The notes beneath the pieces are model-generated. The model had not been told where the DNA came from. It saw only the letters and a list, made by a program, of their open reading frames with translations, and searched no databases. This document shows positions 15,139 through 21,464 of a stretch of DNA of 25,508 nucleotides, piece after piece. Within the stretch, counting starts at the first letter, position 1. The number at the start of each line of letters is the position of its first letter. This DNA comes from an uncultured Oscillospiraceae bacterium (GTDB lineage: Bacteria; Bacillota; Clostridia; Oscillospirales; Oscillospiraceae): NCBI GenBank assembly GCA_958423465.1, contig CATZRD010000035.1, positions 1 through 25,508 of the forward strand, read 5' to 3'. Position numbers and translations under genes: made by a program.

Positions 15139-15831
15139 ATGATCTATTCCACCGAAGTTCAGAACATGTGCCCTGTCGCCAAGGGCGCGTACCATGGTCC
15201 CGCTCCCATCCCTGAGGAGGGCAAGTGGGTCCAGGCCAAGGAGATCAGCGACATCAGCGGCTTCACCCACGGCGTGGGCTGGTGCGCTCCCCAGCAGGGC
15301 GCCTGCAAGCTGACCCTGAACGTGAAGAACGGCGTCATCGAGGAGGCCCTGGTGGAGACCCTGGGCTGCTCCGGCATGACCCACTCCGCCGCCATGGCCA
15401 GCGAGATCCTCATCGGCAAGACCATTCTGGAGGCCCTGAACACCGATCTGGTGTGCGACGCCATCAACACCGCCATGCGGGAGCTGTTCCTGCAGATCGT
15501 GTACGGCCGCACCCAGTCCGCCTTCTCCGAGGGCGGCCTGGCCGTGGGCGCCTCCCTGGAGGACCTGGGCAAGGGCCTCAGAAGCCAGATCGGCACCATG
15601 TTCGGCACCAAGGCCAAGGGTCCCCGCTATCTGGAGATGGCCGAGGGCTACTGCACCCGCATGGCCCTGAACGCCGACGGCGAGGTCATCGGCTATGAGT
15701 TTGTGAACCTGGGCAAGATGATGGACTTCATCAAGAAGGGCGACGACGCCAACACCGCTCTGGAGAAGGCCAAGGGCCACTACGGCCAGTTTGACGCCGC
15801 GGTGAAGTACATCGACCCCCGCCACGAGTAA
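15139..15831 (+). CDS. IscU/NifU-like iron-sulfur scaffold family protein (partner of GGGtGRT protein)
   Basis: The 230-residue protein resembles the scaffold family on which iron-sulfur clusters are built. The section from about 49 to 100 matches the IscU pattern: C56 in Q-G-A-C-K-L-T-L-N-V, a G-V-I-E-E-A strand, C77 in T-L-G-C-S-G-M-T-H-S-A-A-M-A-S, then I-G-K-T. Further cysteines are C11, C49, C106 and C172. A C-terminal region of about 90 residues is outside the basic scaffold fold. The ATG follows AAAGGA. It is 18 nt upstream of the GGGtGRT gene, with which this family is regularly paired. Codon use is extremely biased to C/G-ending codons, consistent with high expression. The cellular role of the pair is not established. 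Confidence 0.85.
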   Translation: MIYSTEVQNMCPVAKGAYHGPAPIPEEGKWVQAKEISDISGFTHGVGWCAPQQGACKLTLNVKNGVIEEALVETLGCSGMTHSAAMASEILIGKTILEALNTDLVCDAINTAMRELFLQIVYGRTQSAFSEGGLAVGASLEDLGKGLRSQIGTMFGTKAKGPRYLEMAEGYCTRMALNADGEVIGYEFVNLGKMMDFIKKGDDANTALEKAKGHYGQFDAAVKYIDPRHE

Positions 15832-15849
15832 GAGAGGAGGACATATAAA

Positions 15850-16848
15850 ATGGCTCTGTTTGAAAGCTACGAGAGAAGAATCGACAAGATCAACGGCGTC
15901 CTCGCTCAGTACGGCATCAAGGACGTGGAGGAGTGCCGCGCCATCTGCCAGGAGAAGGGCTTCGACCCCTACGAGATCGTCAAGGGCATCCAGCCCATCT
16001 GCTTTGAGAACGCCTGCTGGGCCTACTGCGTGGGCGCGGCCATTGCCCTGAAGAAGGGCGTCAAGACCGCTGCCGAGGCCGCCAGGGCCATCGGCGAGGG
16101 CCTCCAGGCCTTCTGCATCGACGGGTCCGTGGCCGACGACCGCAAGGTGGGCCTGGGCCACGGCAACCTGGGCGCCATGCTGCTCAGCGACGAGAGCAAG
16201 TGCTTCGCCTTCCTGGCGGGCCACGAGTCCTTCGCCGCCGCCGAGGGCGCCATCGGCATCGTCAAGAACGCCAACAAGGCCCGGAAGGAGCCCCTGCGGG
16301 TCATCCTCAACGGCCTGGGCAAGGACGCCGCCCAGATCATCAGCCGCATCAACGGCTTCACCTACGTCCAGACCCAGTTCGACTACTACACCAGCGAGCT
16401 GAAGATCGTCCGGGAGATCCGCTACAGCGAGGGCGAGCGGGCCAACGTCCGCTGCTACGGCGCGGACGACGTCCGGGAGGGCGTGGCCATCATGCACCAC
16501 GAGGGCGTGGATGTGTCCATCACCGGCAACTCCACCAACCCCACCCGCTTCCAGCATCCCGTGGCCGGCACCTACAAGAAGGAGTGCATCGAGCAGGGCA
16601 AGAAGTACTTCTCCGTGGCCTCCGGCGGCGGCACCGGCCGCACCCTGCATCCCGACAACATGGCCGCCGGTCCCGCCAGCTACGGCATGACCGACACCAT
16701 GGGCCGGATGCACTCCGACGCCCAGTTCGCCGGCAGCTCCTCCGTCCCCGCCCATGTGGAGATGATGGGCTTTTTGGGCATGGGCAACAACCCCATGGTG
16801 GGCGCCACTGTCGCCGTGGCCGTGGCCGTTGCCGAGAGCCTGAAGTAA
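15850..16848 (+). CDS. GGGtGRT protein (conserved, function unknown)
   Basis: A 332-residue cytoplasmic protein carrying the namesake motif G-G-G-T-G-R-T at residues 259-265, which gives the family its name. No membrane segment or signal peptide is visible. A cysteine cluster, C51, C56 and C60 (C-x4-C-x3-C), together with C33, C89, C118, C202 and C246, could bind a metal or an iron-sulfur cluster, in line with the scaffold-like partner upstream. The motif S-G-G-G-T-G-R-T-L-H-P-D-N is glycine-rich like a phosphate or cofactor loop, but no activity can be assigned. The ribosome-binding site GAGGAGG is strong. A terminator follows 8 nt after the stop. Confidence 0.9.
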   Translation: MALFESYERRIDKINGVLAQYGIKDVEECRAICQEKGFDPYEIVKGIQPICFENACWAYCVGAAIALKKGVKTAAEAARAIGEGLQAFCIDGSVADDRKVGLGHGNLGAMLLSDESKCFAFLAGHESFAAAEGAIGIVKNANKARKEPLRVILNGLGKDAAQIISRINGFTYVQTQFDYYTSELKIVREIRYSEGERANVRCYGADDVREGVAIMHHEGVDVSITGNSTNPTRFQHPVAGTYKKECIEQGKKYFSVASGGGTGRTLHPDNMAAGPASYGMTDTMGRMHSDAQFAGSSSVPAHVEMMGFLGMGNNPMVGATVAVAVAVAESLK

Positions 16849-16856
16849 AAGCGATC

Positions 16857-16884
16857 AAAAAAGCGCGCGTAAGCGCGCTTTTTT
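16857..16884 (+). terminator. Terminator of the GGGtGRT unit
   Basis: A perfect 12-bp stem, AAAAAAGCGCGC (16857-16868) with GCGCGCTTTTTT (16873-16884), loop GTAA, ends in six T's. It is symmetrical, so it can act in both directions. Confidence 0.93.
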
Positions 16885-17161
16885 GAATCCACTCCGCTTC
16901 CCGCCGCCGCGGGAGAGCGGCGCGCGCTCCGTGCAGGGAGTTTTTTGCGAGGCGAAGCCCCACAAAAAACAATTTCCATTCCTTTCGCCGAGGCGAAATC
17001 GCGGGGCGTACCTGTCGCGGAGCGGACCAGAGAGGCGAAAAAGTCCCCGGGCGTGCTGCCCGGGGACTTTTCTTATACGATTGGCTGAATACTAACATTC
17101 GTTACCGGGTGGAGATCCAGGAATTGCAACGATTTGAAGAGCGAGATCAAAGTTCTTTTTG
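16885..17161. other. Gene-free stretch between convergent units
   Basis: No gene is visible. It holds the dyad TTTCGCC/GGCGAAA (about 16983-16998), a TTTTTTG...CAAAAAA inverted pair (about 16940-16970) and the strong terminator at 17039-17071. Confidence 0.6.
17039..17071. terminator. Strong bidirectional terminator
   Basis: A perfect 14-bp stem, AAAAGTCCCCGGGC (17039-17052) with GCCCGGGGACTTTT (17058-17071), loop GTGCT. T-runs follow in both orientations, so it can end the minus-strand regulator transcript as well as plus-strand readthrough. Confidence 0.88.
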
Positions 17162-17187
17162 ATACTTTTTCTTTCAAGAAAAAGTAT
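17162..17187 (-). other. AT-rich perfect inverted repeat at the 3' end of the regulator gene
   Basis: ATACTTTTTCTT (17162-17173) and AAGAAAAAGTAT (17176-17187) are perfect complements around a 2-nt centre and touch the regulator stop codon. The dyad is AT-rich, so it is a weak hairpin; it may serve as a terminator or mRNA end for the minus-strand gene. Confidence 0.6.
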
Positions 17188-17513
17188 TATAGTGTTTGGT
17201 CCGACAGCCACTGGAGAAAGCTGCGGGCCAGGGCCAGCTGCTTCTCGTCCAGAGGCCGCAGCAGCTCCGCCACATTCTTCCACTGGTCCCCCTGGTGGCG
17301 GACGGAACCCACCAGGAACTCGTCCGGCGTAGTGTCCAGGGCCTCCGCCAGCCGCATGATGACCTCGGTAGAGGGGATGGAGTATCCGCGTTCAATGACG
17401 GAAAGATACTTATATCCAATATTGGCGCGTTCTTCAACGGTAGATTGCTTCAGCCCCAATTCCTTCCTGCGGCGAGCTATTCTTCGGCCGATCTCCTGAT
17501 AATCCAAGTCCAT
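17187..17513 (-). CDS. XRE-family helix-turn-helix transcriptional regulator
   Basis: A 108-residue DNA-binding protein. Residues about 6-62 form a classic HTH_3 domain: I-G-R-R-I-A-R-R-R-K-E-L-G-L-K-Q-S, then Y-L-S-V-I-E-R-G and I-P-S-T-E-V-I-M-R-L-A-E-A-L. The C-terminal ~45 residues are helical and may mediate dimerisation. The start at 17513 is chosen because GGAGGTG lies just upstream and the HTH domain begins right after it. The gene is divergent from a small gene at 17649, and the shared 135-nt region holds its likely operator. Targets are unknown. Confidence 0.88.
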   Translation of the reverse strand: MDLDYQEIGRRIARRRKELGLKQSTVEERANIGYKYLSVIERGYSIPSTEVIMRLAEALDTTPDEFLVGSVRHQGDQWKNVAELLRPLDEKQLALARSFLQWLSDQTL

Positions 17514-17589
17514 AGCGCACCTCCATATGCTAATCGAAAGTATACGGGAATAGCGAATTTGATAAACCAATTTAAAATAATATTCTTTC

Positions 17590-17618
17590 TTGACAAACGA
17601 TTAATTCACATTTATAGT
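17590..17618 (+). promoter_or_regulatory. Sigma-A promoter of the 57-aa small gene
   Basis: TTGACA (17590-17595), 17 nt, TATAGT (17613-17618). It is in the AT-rich gap between the regulator and the small gene. A possible weak -10 for the regulator (TATACT, 17544-17539 on the minus strand) lies nearby. Confidence 0.8.
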
Positions 17619-17648
17619 TGGATTATCAAGTTACAATAGGAGGACGCC

Positions 17649-17822
17649 ATGTATAAAAAGATGTATCTGAAGCTGTTCAACGCCGTGACGGACGCGCTGG
17701 AGGCCATGGAGCGGCGGAACTACGGTCAGGCGGAGGACCTGCTGAAGCGGGGCCAGCAGGAGGCGGAGGAGCTGTATCTGGCGGGGGAAGAGGCGGAGAA
17801 CGCTGGTGAAAATGACCATTGA
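17649..17822 (+). CDS. Small conserved-looking 57-residue protein of unknown function
   Basis: Open frame with a good promoter (17590-17618) and ribosome-binding site AGGAGG (about 17638-17643) before the ATG. The product begins M-Y-K-K-M-Y-L-K-L-F-N-A-V-T-D-A-L and continues as a charged helical protein (Glu-rich, with A-E-D-L-L-K-R-G-Q-Q-E-A-E-E-L-Y), ending in E-N-D-H. It has no membrane segment. Similar short helical proteins are common in Clostridia, often near XRE regulators, but I know of no function. It is divergent from an XRE regulator gene. Its TGA stop lies inside the -35 box of the thrS leader promoter. Confidence 0.8.
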   Translation: MYKKMYLKLFNAVTDALEAMERRNYGQAEDLLKRGQQEAEELYLAGEEAENAGENDH

Positions 17823-17847
17823 CAATCCCGTCCGCCGGTGGTAGACT
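17819..17847 (+). promoter_or_regulatory. Promoter of the thrS T-box transcript
   Basis: TTGACA (17819-17824), 17 nt, TAGACT (17842-17847). The -35 hexamer contains the TGA stop codon of the preceding small gene. The leader RNA would start near 17854. Confidence 0.75.
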
Positions 17848-17854
17848 ACCTTCA

Positions 17855-18090
17855 ATAAAACGGCTTTGACGGAGAAGAAACCGCATAGCGCCGCGCAGAG
17901 AGAGACCCGCATGGTGAAAGGGTCTTGCGGCAGGCGGCGGCTGTACCACTCCCGAGCCGCCCGGGACGACCGGGACGGGGCCTTCCCGTTACAGGGGGAC
18001 ACAAAGCGGCGCTCTGTGAGCGCAAGCAGGGTGGAACCGTGGAGTATCGCAAATGCTTCACCCCTGAACGTCAGGGGTGAAGCGTTTTTT
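17855..18090 (+). ncRNA. T-box riboswitch, threonine-specific, in front of thrS
   Basis: The T-box sequence AGGGTGGAACCGTGG at 18028-18042 binds the tRNA acceptor end. Stem I starts with CGGCT (17861-17865) and closes with AGCCG (17955-17959). It contains AGAGAG and GGTG-type distal loops. The specifier triplet reads ACC (17945-17947), a threonine codon, followed by A. It ends in the terminator hairpin at 18055-18090. Uncharged tRNA-Thr should favour the antiterminator and raise thrS expression. Confidence 0.93.
18055..18090 (+). terminator. Conditional terminator of the T-box leader
   Basis: A 13-bp perfect stem, GCTTCACCCCTGA (18055-18067) with TCAGGGGTGAAGC (18071-18083), is followed by G and six T's. 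It competes with the antiterminator formed by the T-box sequence. Confidence 0.93.
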
Positions 18091-18121
18091 GCTTTTCCCC
18101 TCATTACAAGGAGGAATAAAC

Positions 18122-19918
18122 ATGTCTGAAGAAAACAACCAGTATACCTTTGAAAACGAGCAGTACCGCCGGACCTACTGGCACACCTGCTCCCACGTCC
18201 TGGCCCAGGCCATGAAGCGGCTCCACCCCGAGGTGAAGCTGGCCATCGGCCCCAGCATCGAGGGCGGCTTCTACTACGACTTCGACACCCCCGCCCCCTT
18301 CACCGAGGACCAGCTCACCGAGCTGGAGGCGGAGATGCGGAAGATCTGCAAGGAGAAGCTGAAGCTGGAGCGGTTCGAGCTGCCCCGGGAAGAGGCCGTG
18401 AAGTTCATGGAGGAGAAGGGCGAGCCCTACAAGGTGGAGCTCATCAACGACCTGCCGGAGGACGCGGTCATCAGCTTCTACAAGCAGGGGGAGTTCACCG
18501 ACCTCTGCGCCGGCCCCCATCTGGACTCCACCGGCCGCATCAAGGGCAACGCCATCAAGCTCACCGCCTGCAACGCCGCCTACTGGCGGGGGGACAGCAG
18601 CCGCCAGACCCTCCAGCGCATCTACGGCGTGGCCTTCCCCAAGAAGGAGGAGCTGGACGCGTACCTGAAGGAGCGGGAGGAGGCCCTGAAGCGGGACCAC
18701 AACAAGCTGGGCCGTGAGTTGGAGTATTTCACCACCGTGGACGTCATCGGCCAGGGCCTGCCCATCCTGCTGCCCAAGGGCGCAAGGGTCATCCAGACCC
18801 TCCAGCGCTGGGTGGAGGACGAGGAGCAGAAGCGGGGCTATCTGCTGACCAAGACCCCCTATATGGCCAAGCGGGAGCTGTATAAGATCTCCGGCCACTG
18901 GGACCACTATCTGGACGGGATGTTCGTGCTGGGCGATCCCCAGGACGAGACCAAGGAGTGCTTCGCCCTGCGGCCCATGACCTGCCCCTTCCAGTATCAG
19001 GTGTTCCTGAACCGGGGCCGCAGCTACCGGGATCTGCCCATGCGCCTGGGGGAGACCTCCACCCTGTTCCGCAATGAGGACTCCGGCGAGATGCACGGCC
19101 TCATCCGCGTCCGCCAGTTCACCATCTCCGAGGGCCACCTGATCCTCCGGCCGGAGCAGCTGGAGGAGGAGTTCAAGGGCTGCCTGGACCTGGCCAAGTT
19201 CTGCCTGGGCACCGTGGGCCTGCTGGACAAGTGCACCTTCCGGTTCTCCCAGTGGGACCCCGCCAATCCCAACAACAAGTACGAGGGAACCCCGGAGCAG
19301 TGGGCCGAGGCCCAGCGCGTCATGGGCCAGATTCTGGATGATCTGGGCGTGAAGTACACCGTGGGCATCGACGAGGCCGCCTTCTACGGACCCAAGCTGG
19401 ACATCCAGTACAAGAACGTGTTCGGCAAGGAGGACACGCTGGTCACCATCCAGATCGACATGCTGCTGGCCAAGCAGTTCGGCATGGAGTATGTGGACGT
19501 GGACGGCCAGAAAAAGACCCCCTATATCATCCACCGCACCTCCCTGGGCTGCTATGAGCGGACCCTGGCCTACCTGATCGAGGAGTACGCCGGGGCGCTG
19601 CCCACCTGGATGGCCCCGGAGCAGGTCCGCTTCCTGCCCGTCACCGACCGGGCGGCGGACTACTGCCAGGAGAAGGCCCAGGCCCTGCGGGCCATGGGCT
19701 TCCGGGCGGAGGTGGACTACCGCAACGAGAAGATCGGCCGGAAGATCCGGGACGCCCAGATGGAGAAGATCCCCTATATGCTGGTCGTCGGCGACCGGGA
19801 TATGGAGGCGGGCACCGTCTCCCCCCGGCACCGGGCCGACGGCGACCTGGGGGCCATGAGCTTCGACGCGTTCGCCGCCCTGCTGAAGGAAGTCGTGGAT
19901 ACCAAGGCCAAAAAGTGA
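18122..19918 (+). CDS. thrS: Threonyl-tRNA synthetase lacking the N-terminal TGS domain
   Basis: Class II aminoacyl-tRNA synthetase charging tRNA-Thr. It has 598 residues, against about 640 in E. coli. The missing part is the TGS domain, since the protein starts almost at the editing domain. Editing residues are present: H21 and H25 (H-T-C-S-H), C129 and H133 (C-A-G-P-H). The catalytic zinc ligands are C288 (R-P-M-T-C-P), H339 and H471 (I-I-H-R-T). Motif 2 includes F-R-N-E-D-S-G. Motif 3 reads G-C-Y-E-R where many enzymes have G-S-x-E-R. The anticodon-binding domain (about 495 onward) is complete. The start ATG follows AAGGAGG; nothing upstream can code for a TGS domain because the T-box terminator lies there. 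Confidence 0.97.
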   Translation: MSEENNQYTFENEQYRRTYWHTCSHVLAQAMKRLHPEVKLAIGPSIEGGFYYDFDTPAPFTEDQLTELEAEMRKICKEKLKLERFELPREEAVKFMEEKGEPYKVELINDLPEDAVISFYKQGEFTDLCAGPHLDSTGRIKGNAIKLTACNAAYWRGDSSRQTLQRIYGVAFPKKEELDAYLKEREEALKRDHNKLGRELEYFTTVDVIGQGLPILLPKGARVIQTLQRWVEDEEQKRGYLLTKTPYMAKRELYKISGHWDHYLDGMFVLGDPQDETKECFALRPMTCPFQYQVFLNRGRSYRDLPMRLGETSTLFRNEDSGEMHGLIRVRQFTISEGHLILRPEQLEEEFKGCLDLAKFCLGTVGLLDKCTFRFSQWDPANPNNKYEGTPEQWAEAQRVMGQILDDLGVKYTVGIDEAAFYGPKLDIQYKNVFGKEDTLVTIQIDMLLAKQFGMEYVDVDGQKKTPYIIHRTSLGCYERTLAYLIEEYAGALPTWMAPEQVRFLPVTDRAADYCQEKAQALRAMGFRAEVDYRNEKIGRKIRDAQMEKIPYMLVVGDRDMEAGTVSPRHRADGDLGAMSFDAFAALLKEVVDTKAKK

Positions 19919-19949
19919 GCGTTTTTCCCAAAACCAAAAAGTTTTTGGG

Positions 19950-19979
19950 GGCCCCGCCGTCAGGCGGGGCCTCTTTTTG
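19950..19979 (+). terminator. Terminator downstream of thrS
   Basis: A 9-bp perfect stem GGCCCCGCC (19950-19958) with GGCGGGGCC (19963-19971), loop GTCA, followed by TCTTTTTG. Confidence 0.93.
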
Positions 19980-20166
19980 CCCGCCCGGCTTGACGGGAAT
20001 GTCCACTAAATGCAGGATTTTGAATTATAACTTGCAAAATGAGTAGGACAAGCCGGGAAAACCTTCAAAAATGCAGGGAGGGCCGTCAAAAAGAAATATG
20101 CAGAAATTATCGAATAGAATGAGCGCATAGCATGAAATATGCGTAATATTTGGAGGTAAAACGGAT

Positions 20167-20196
20167 ATGTTAGTCAAAAGCAACAAAAGCCGCTGA
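20167..20196 (+). CDS. Possible leader peptide, nine codons
   Basis: ATG at 20167 with a well-placed GGAGGT (20152-20157, 9 nt upstream) opens a nine-codon frame (M-L-V-K-S-N-K-S-R) ending in TGA. It could be a leader peptide or the remnant of a lost gene. No function is known, and translation is not shown by sequence alone. Confidence 0.3.
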   Translation: MLVKSNKSR

Positions 20197-20227
20197 AAAA
20201 TAAAATGCAGAAATGGAAGAATTACTC

Positions 20228-20256
20228 TTGCATTTTGTGCAATTTTCATTTATGAT
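20228..20256 (+). promoter_or_regulatory. Probable promoter of the TAXI-TRAP unit
   Basis: TTGCAT (20228-20233), 17 nt, TATGAT (20251-20256). The -35 box matches only in its first three bases, so an activator or sigma context may matter. Confidence 0.55.
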
Positions 20257-20266
20257 AAATGCACAA
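20235..20266 (+). promoter_or_regulatory. Inverted repeat overlapping the TAXI promoter -10 (possible operator)
   Basis: TTGTGCA (20235-20241) and TGCACAA (20260-20266) are perfect complements. An inner TTT/AAA pair extends the dyad, and CATTTA/TAAATG (20248-20253/20257-20262) forms a nested dyad. It brackets the -10 box, the usual place for a repressor site. Confidence 0.5.
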
Positions 20267-20314
20267 CACCGCCAGACTCGCGTCAGACGGATAGGAGAAA
20301 AGGAGAACACGACC

Positions 20315-21304
20315 ATGAAAAAGTTTTTTGCGATGCTTTTGGCCCTGACCATGACGCTGGCCCTGGCGGCCTGCGGCGACGGCGGCGGAGACGCCGTGGA
20401 CGCCGCTCCTGTGGATACGGATACCGTGGCGGTGGGCGCGGTGATCATTGCCCGGGACGACGTTCCCGCCGACGACGTGTACACCTTCGTTTCCACCATC
20501 TTCGACAACATGGAGACCATCACCGGCCTGCACAACAAGGGCGGCGAGCTGGACCTGACCTTCGCCTCCTCCGTTACCTCCGTGCCCTATCACCCCGGCG
20601 CGGCCAAGTATTTTGAGGAGAAGGGCCACGCCGTGGCCGCCGTGAAGGACGGCGCGGGCGATGGGACCTCCAAGGCCCTGACCTTCGGCACCGGCGGCGA
20701 GTCCGGCACCTACTACGGCTTCGGCGGCGTGCTGGCCAGCTATGTGTCCAACAACACCGGCGTCTCCGTTACCGCCGTCACCTCCGACGGCTCCAAGGCC
20801 AACATCGAGGATCTGGCCGCCGGCAACATCCAGCTGGCCTTCGTCCAGTCCGACGTGATGAGCTACGCCTACAACGGCGAGCGCCTCTTTGACGCCGCTG
20901 TGGAGGGCTTCTCCGTGGTGGCCAACCTGTACATGGAGCAGGTCCAGATCGTCACCACCAACCCCAACATCAAGTCCGTGGCGGACCTGAAGGGCAAGAA
21001 GGTCTCCATCGGCGCCGCCGGCTCCGGCGTGTACTTCAACGCCATCGACGTGCTGGGCGCCTACGGCATGACCGAGGATGACATCAAGCCCGTGTTCCAG
21101 AGCTTCGGCGACAGCGCCGACAGCCTGAAGGACGGCAAGATCGACGCCGCCTTCATCGTGGCCGGCGCGCCCACCACCGCCATCGTGGATCTGGCCACCG
21201 CGGGCAAGGTGTATCTGGTCAGCCTGGATCAGGAGCACACTGACAGCCTGCTGGCGTCCTCCCCCTACTACAGCGCTTACACCATCCCTGCCGGTACGTA
21301 TTGA
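20315..21304 (+). CDS. TAXI-family TRAP transporter solute-binding lipoprotein, circularly permuted
   Basis: Extracellular substrate-binding subunit of a tripartite (TAXI) TRAP importer, a lipoprotein of 329 residues. The signal sequence ends in lipobox L-A-A-C with C20 as lipid anchor. Residues 33-111 (V-D-T-D-T-V-A-V through the Y-H-P-G-A-A-K-Y-F-E-E end) are the part that closes ordinary TAXI proteins. After a Gly/Ser/Asp linker (112-120), residues 121-329 carry the normal start L-T-F-G-T-G-G-E-S-G-T-Y-Y, then S-V-A-D-L-K-G-K-K-V-S-I-G-A-A-G-S-G-V. They end at I-P-A-G-T-Y, where the family normally continues into the V-D-T-D-T-V-A-V segment. The frame is intact, so the order has been changed rather than the protein shortened. 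The ATG follows AAAAGGAGA. The substrate is unknown. Confidence 0.9.
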   Translation: MKKFFAMLLALTMTLALAACGDGGGDAVDAAPVDTDTVAVGAVIIARDDVPADDVYTFVSTIFDNMETITGLHNKGGELDLTFASSVTSVPYHPGAAKYFEEKGHAVAAVKDGAGDGTSKALTFGTGGESGTYYGFGGVLASYVSNNTGVSVTAVTSDGSKANIEDLAAGNIQLAFVQSDVMSYAYNGERLFDAAVEGFSVVANLYMEQVQIVTTNPNIKSVADLKGKKVSIGAAGSGVYFNAIDVLGAYGMTEDDIKPVFQSFGDSADSLKDGKIDAAFIVAGAPTTAIVDLATAGKVYLVSLDQEHTDSLLASSPYYSAYTIPAGTY

Positions 21305-21345
21305 TCGGACGCGCCGGAGGGCGCATCCTGAACCGGACAGCAGGA

Positions 21346-21370
21346 GCCGCGGCAGAAAACGTGCCGCGGC
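21346..21370 (+). other. Hairpin after the TAXI binding-protein gene
   Basis: A 9-bp stem GCCGCGGCA (21346-21354) with TGCCGCGGC (21362-21370), loop GAAAACG, lies 42 nt after the stop codon. No T-run follows. Confidence 0.7.
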
Positions 21371-21374
21371 CCCT

Positions 21375-21418
21375 GCCGCCTGGAAAGGGCCGGAGGGCTC
21401 CGGCTCCTTCCAGGCGGC
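21375..21418 (+). other. 21-bp intercistronic hairpin between TAXI subunit and permease genes
   Basis: The arms 21375-21395 and 21398-21418 pair over 21 positions with one A.C mismatch and one G.U pair around a GG loop. No T-run follows. Hairpins of this sort commonly keep the binding-protein mRNA stable and let less reach the permease; that role is inferred. Confidence 0.75.
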
Positions 21419-21464
21419 GGGCCTGACTCCGGGCTGTCCCCATCGCTGAAAAGGAGGTATTCCC

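Larger units (their letters stand above)
19980..20314 (+). promoter_or_regulatory. AT-rich regulatory region upstream of the TAXI-TRAP genes
   Basis: This ~330-nt region is much richer in A/T than its surroundings. It carries the string AAATGCAG three times (20008-20015, 20069-20076, 20203-20210) and a shorter ATGCAG near 20098-20103. A 9-codon open frame lies at 20167-20196, and the promoter at 20228-20256 is overlapped by an inverted repeat. No longer gene is visible. Confidence 0.6.

Noticed and set aside
15106..16755. 549-codon open frame on the minus strand opposite the GGGtGRT pair
   Set aside because: Antisense shadow of two highly biased genes, without start signals.
20315..20674. 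A separate small lipoprotein followed by a truncated TAXI protein
   Set aside because: There is no stop codon or internal ribosome-binding site between the parts, and the frame is continuous through the linker to 21304.
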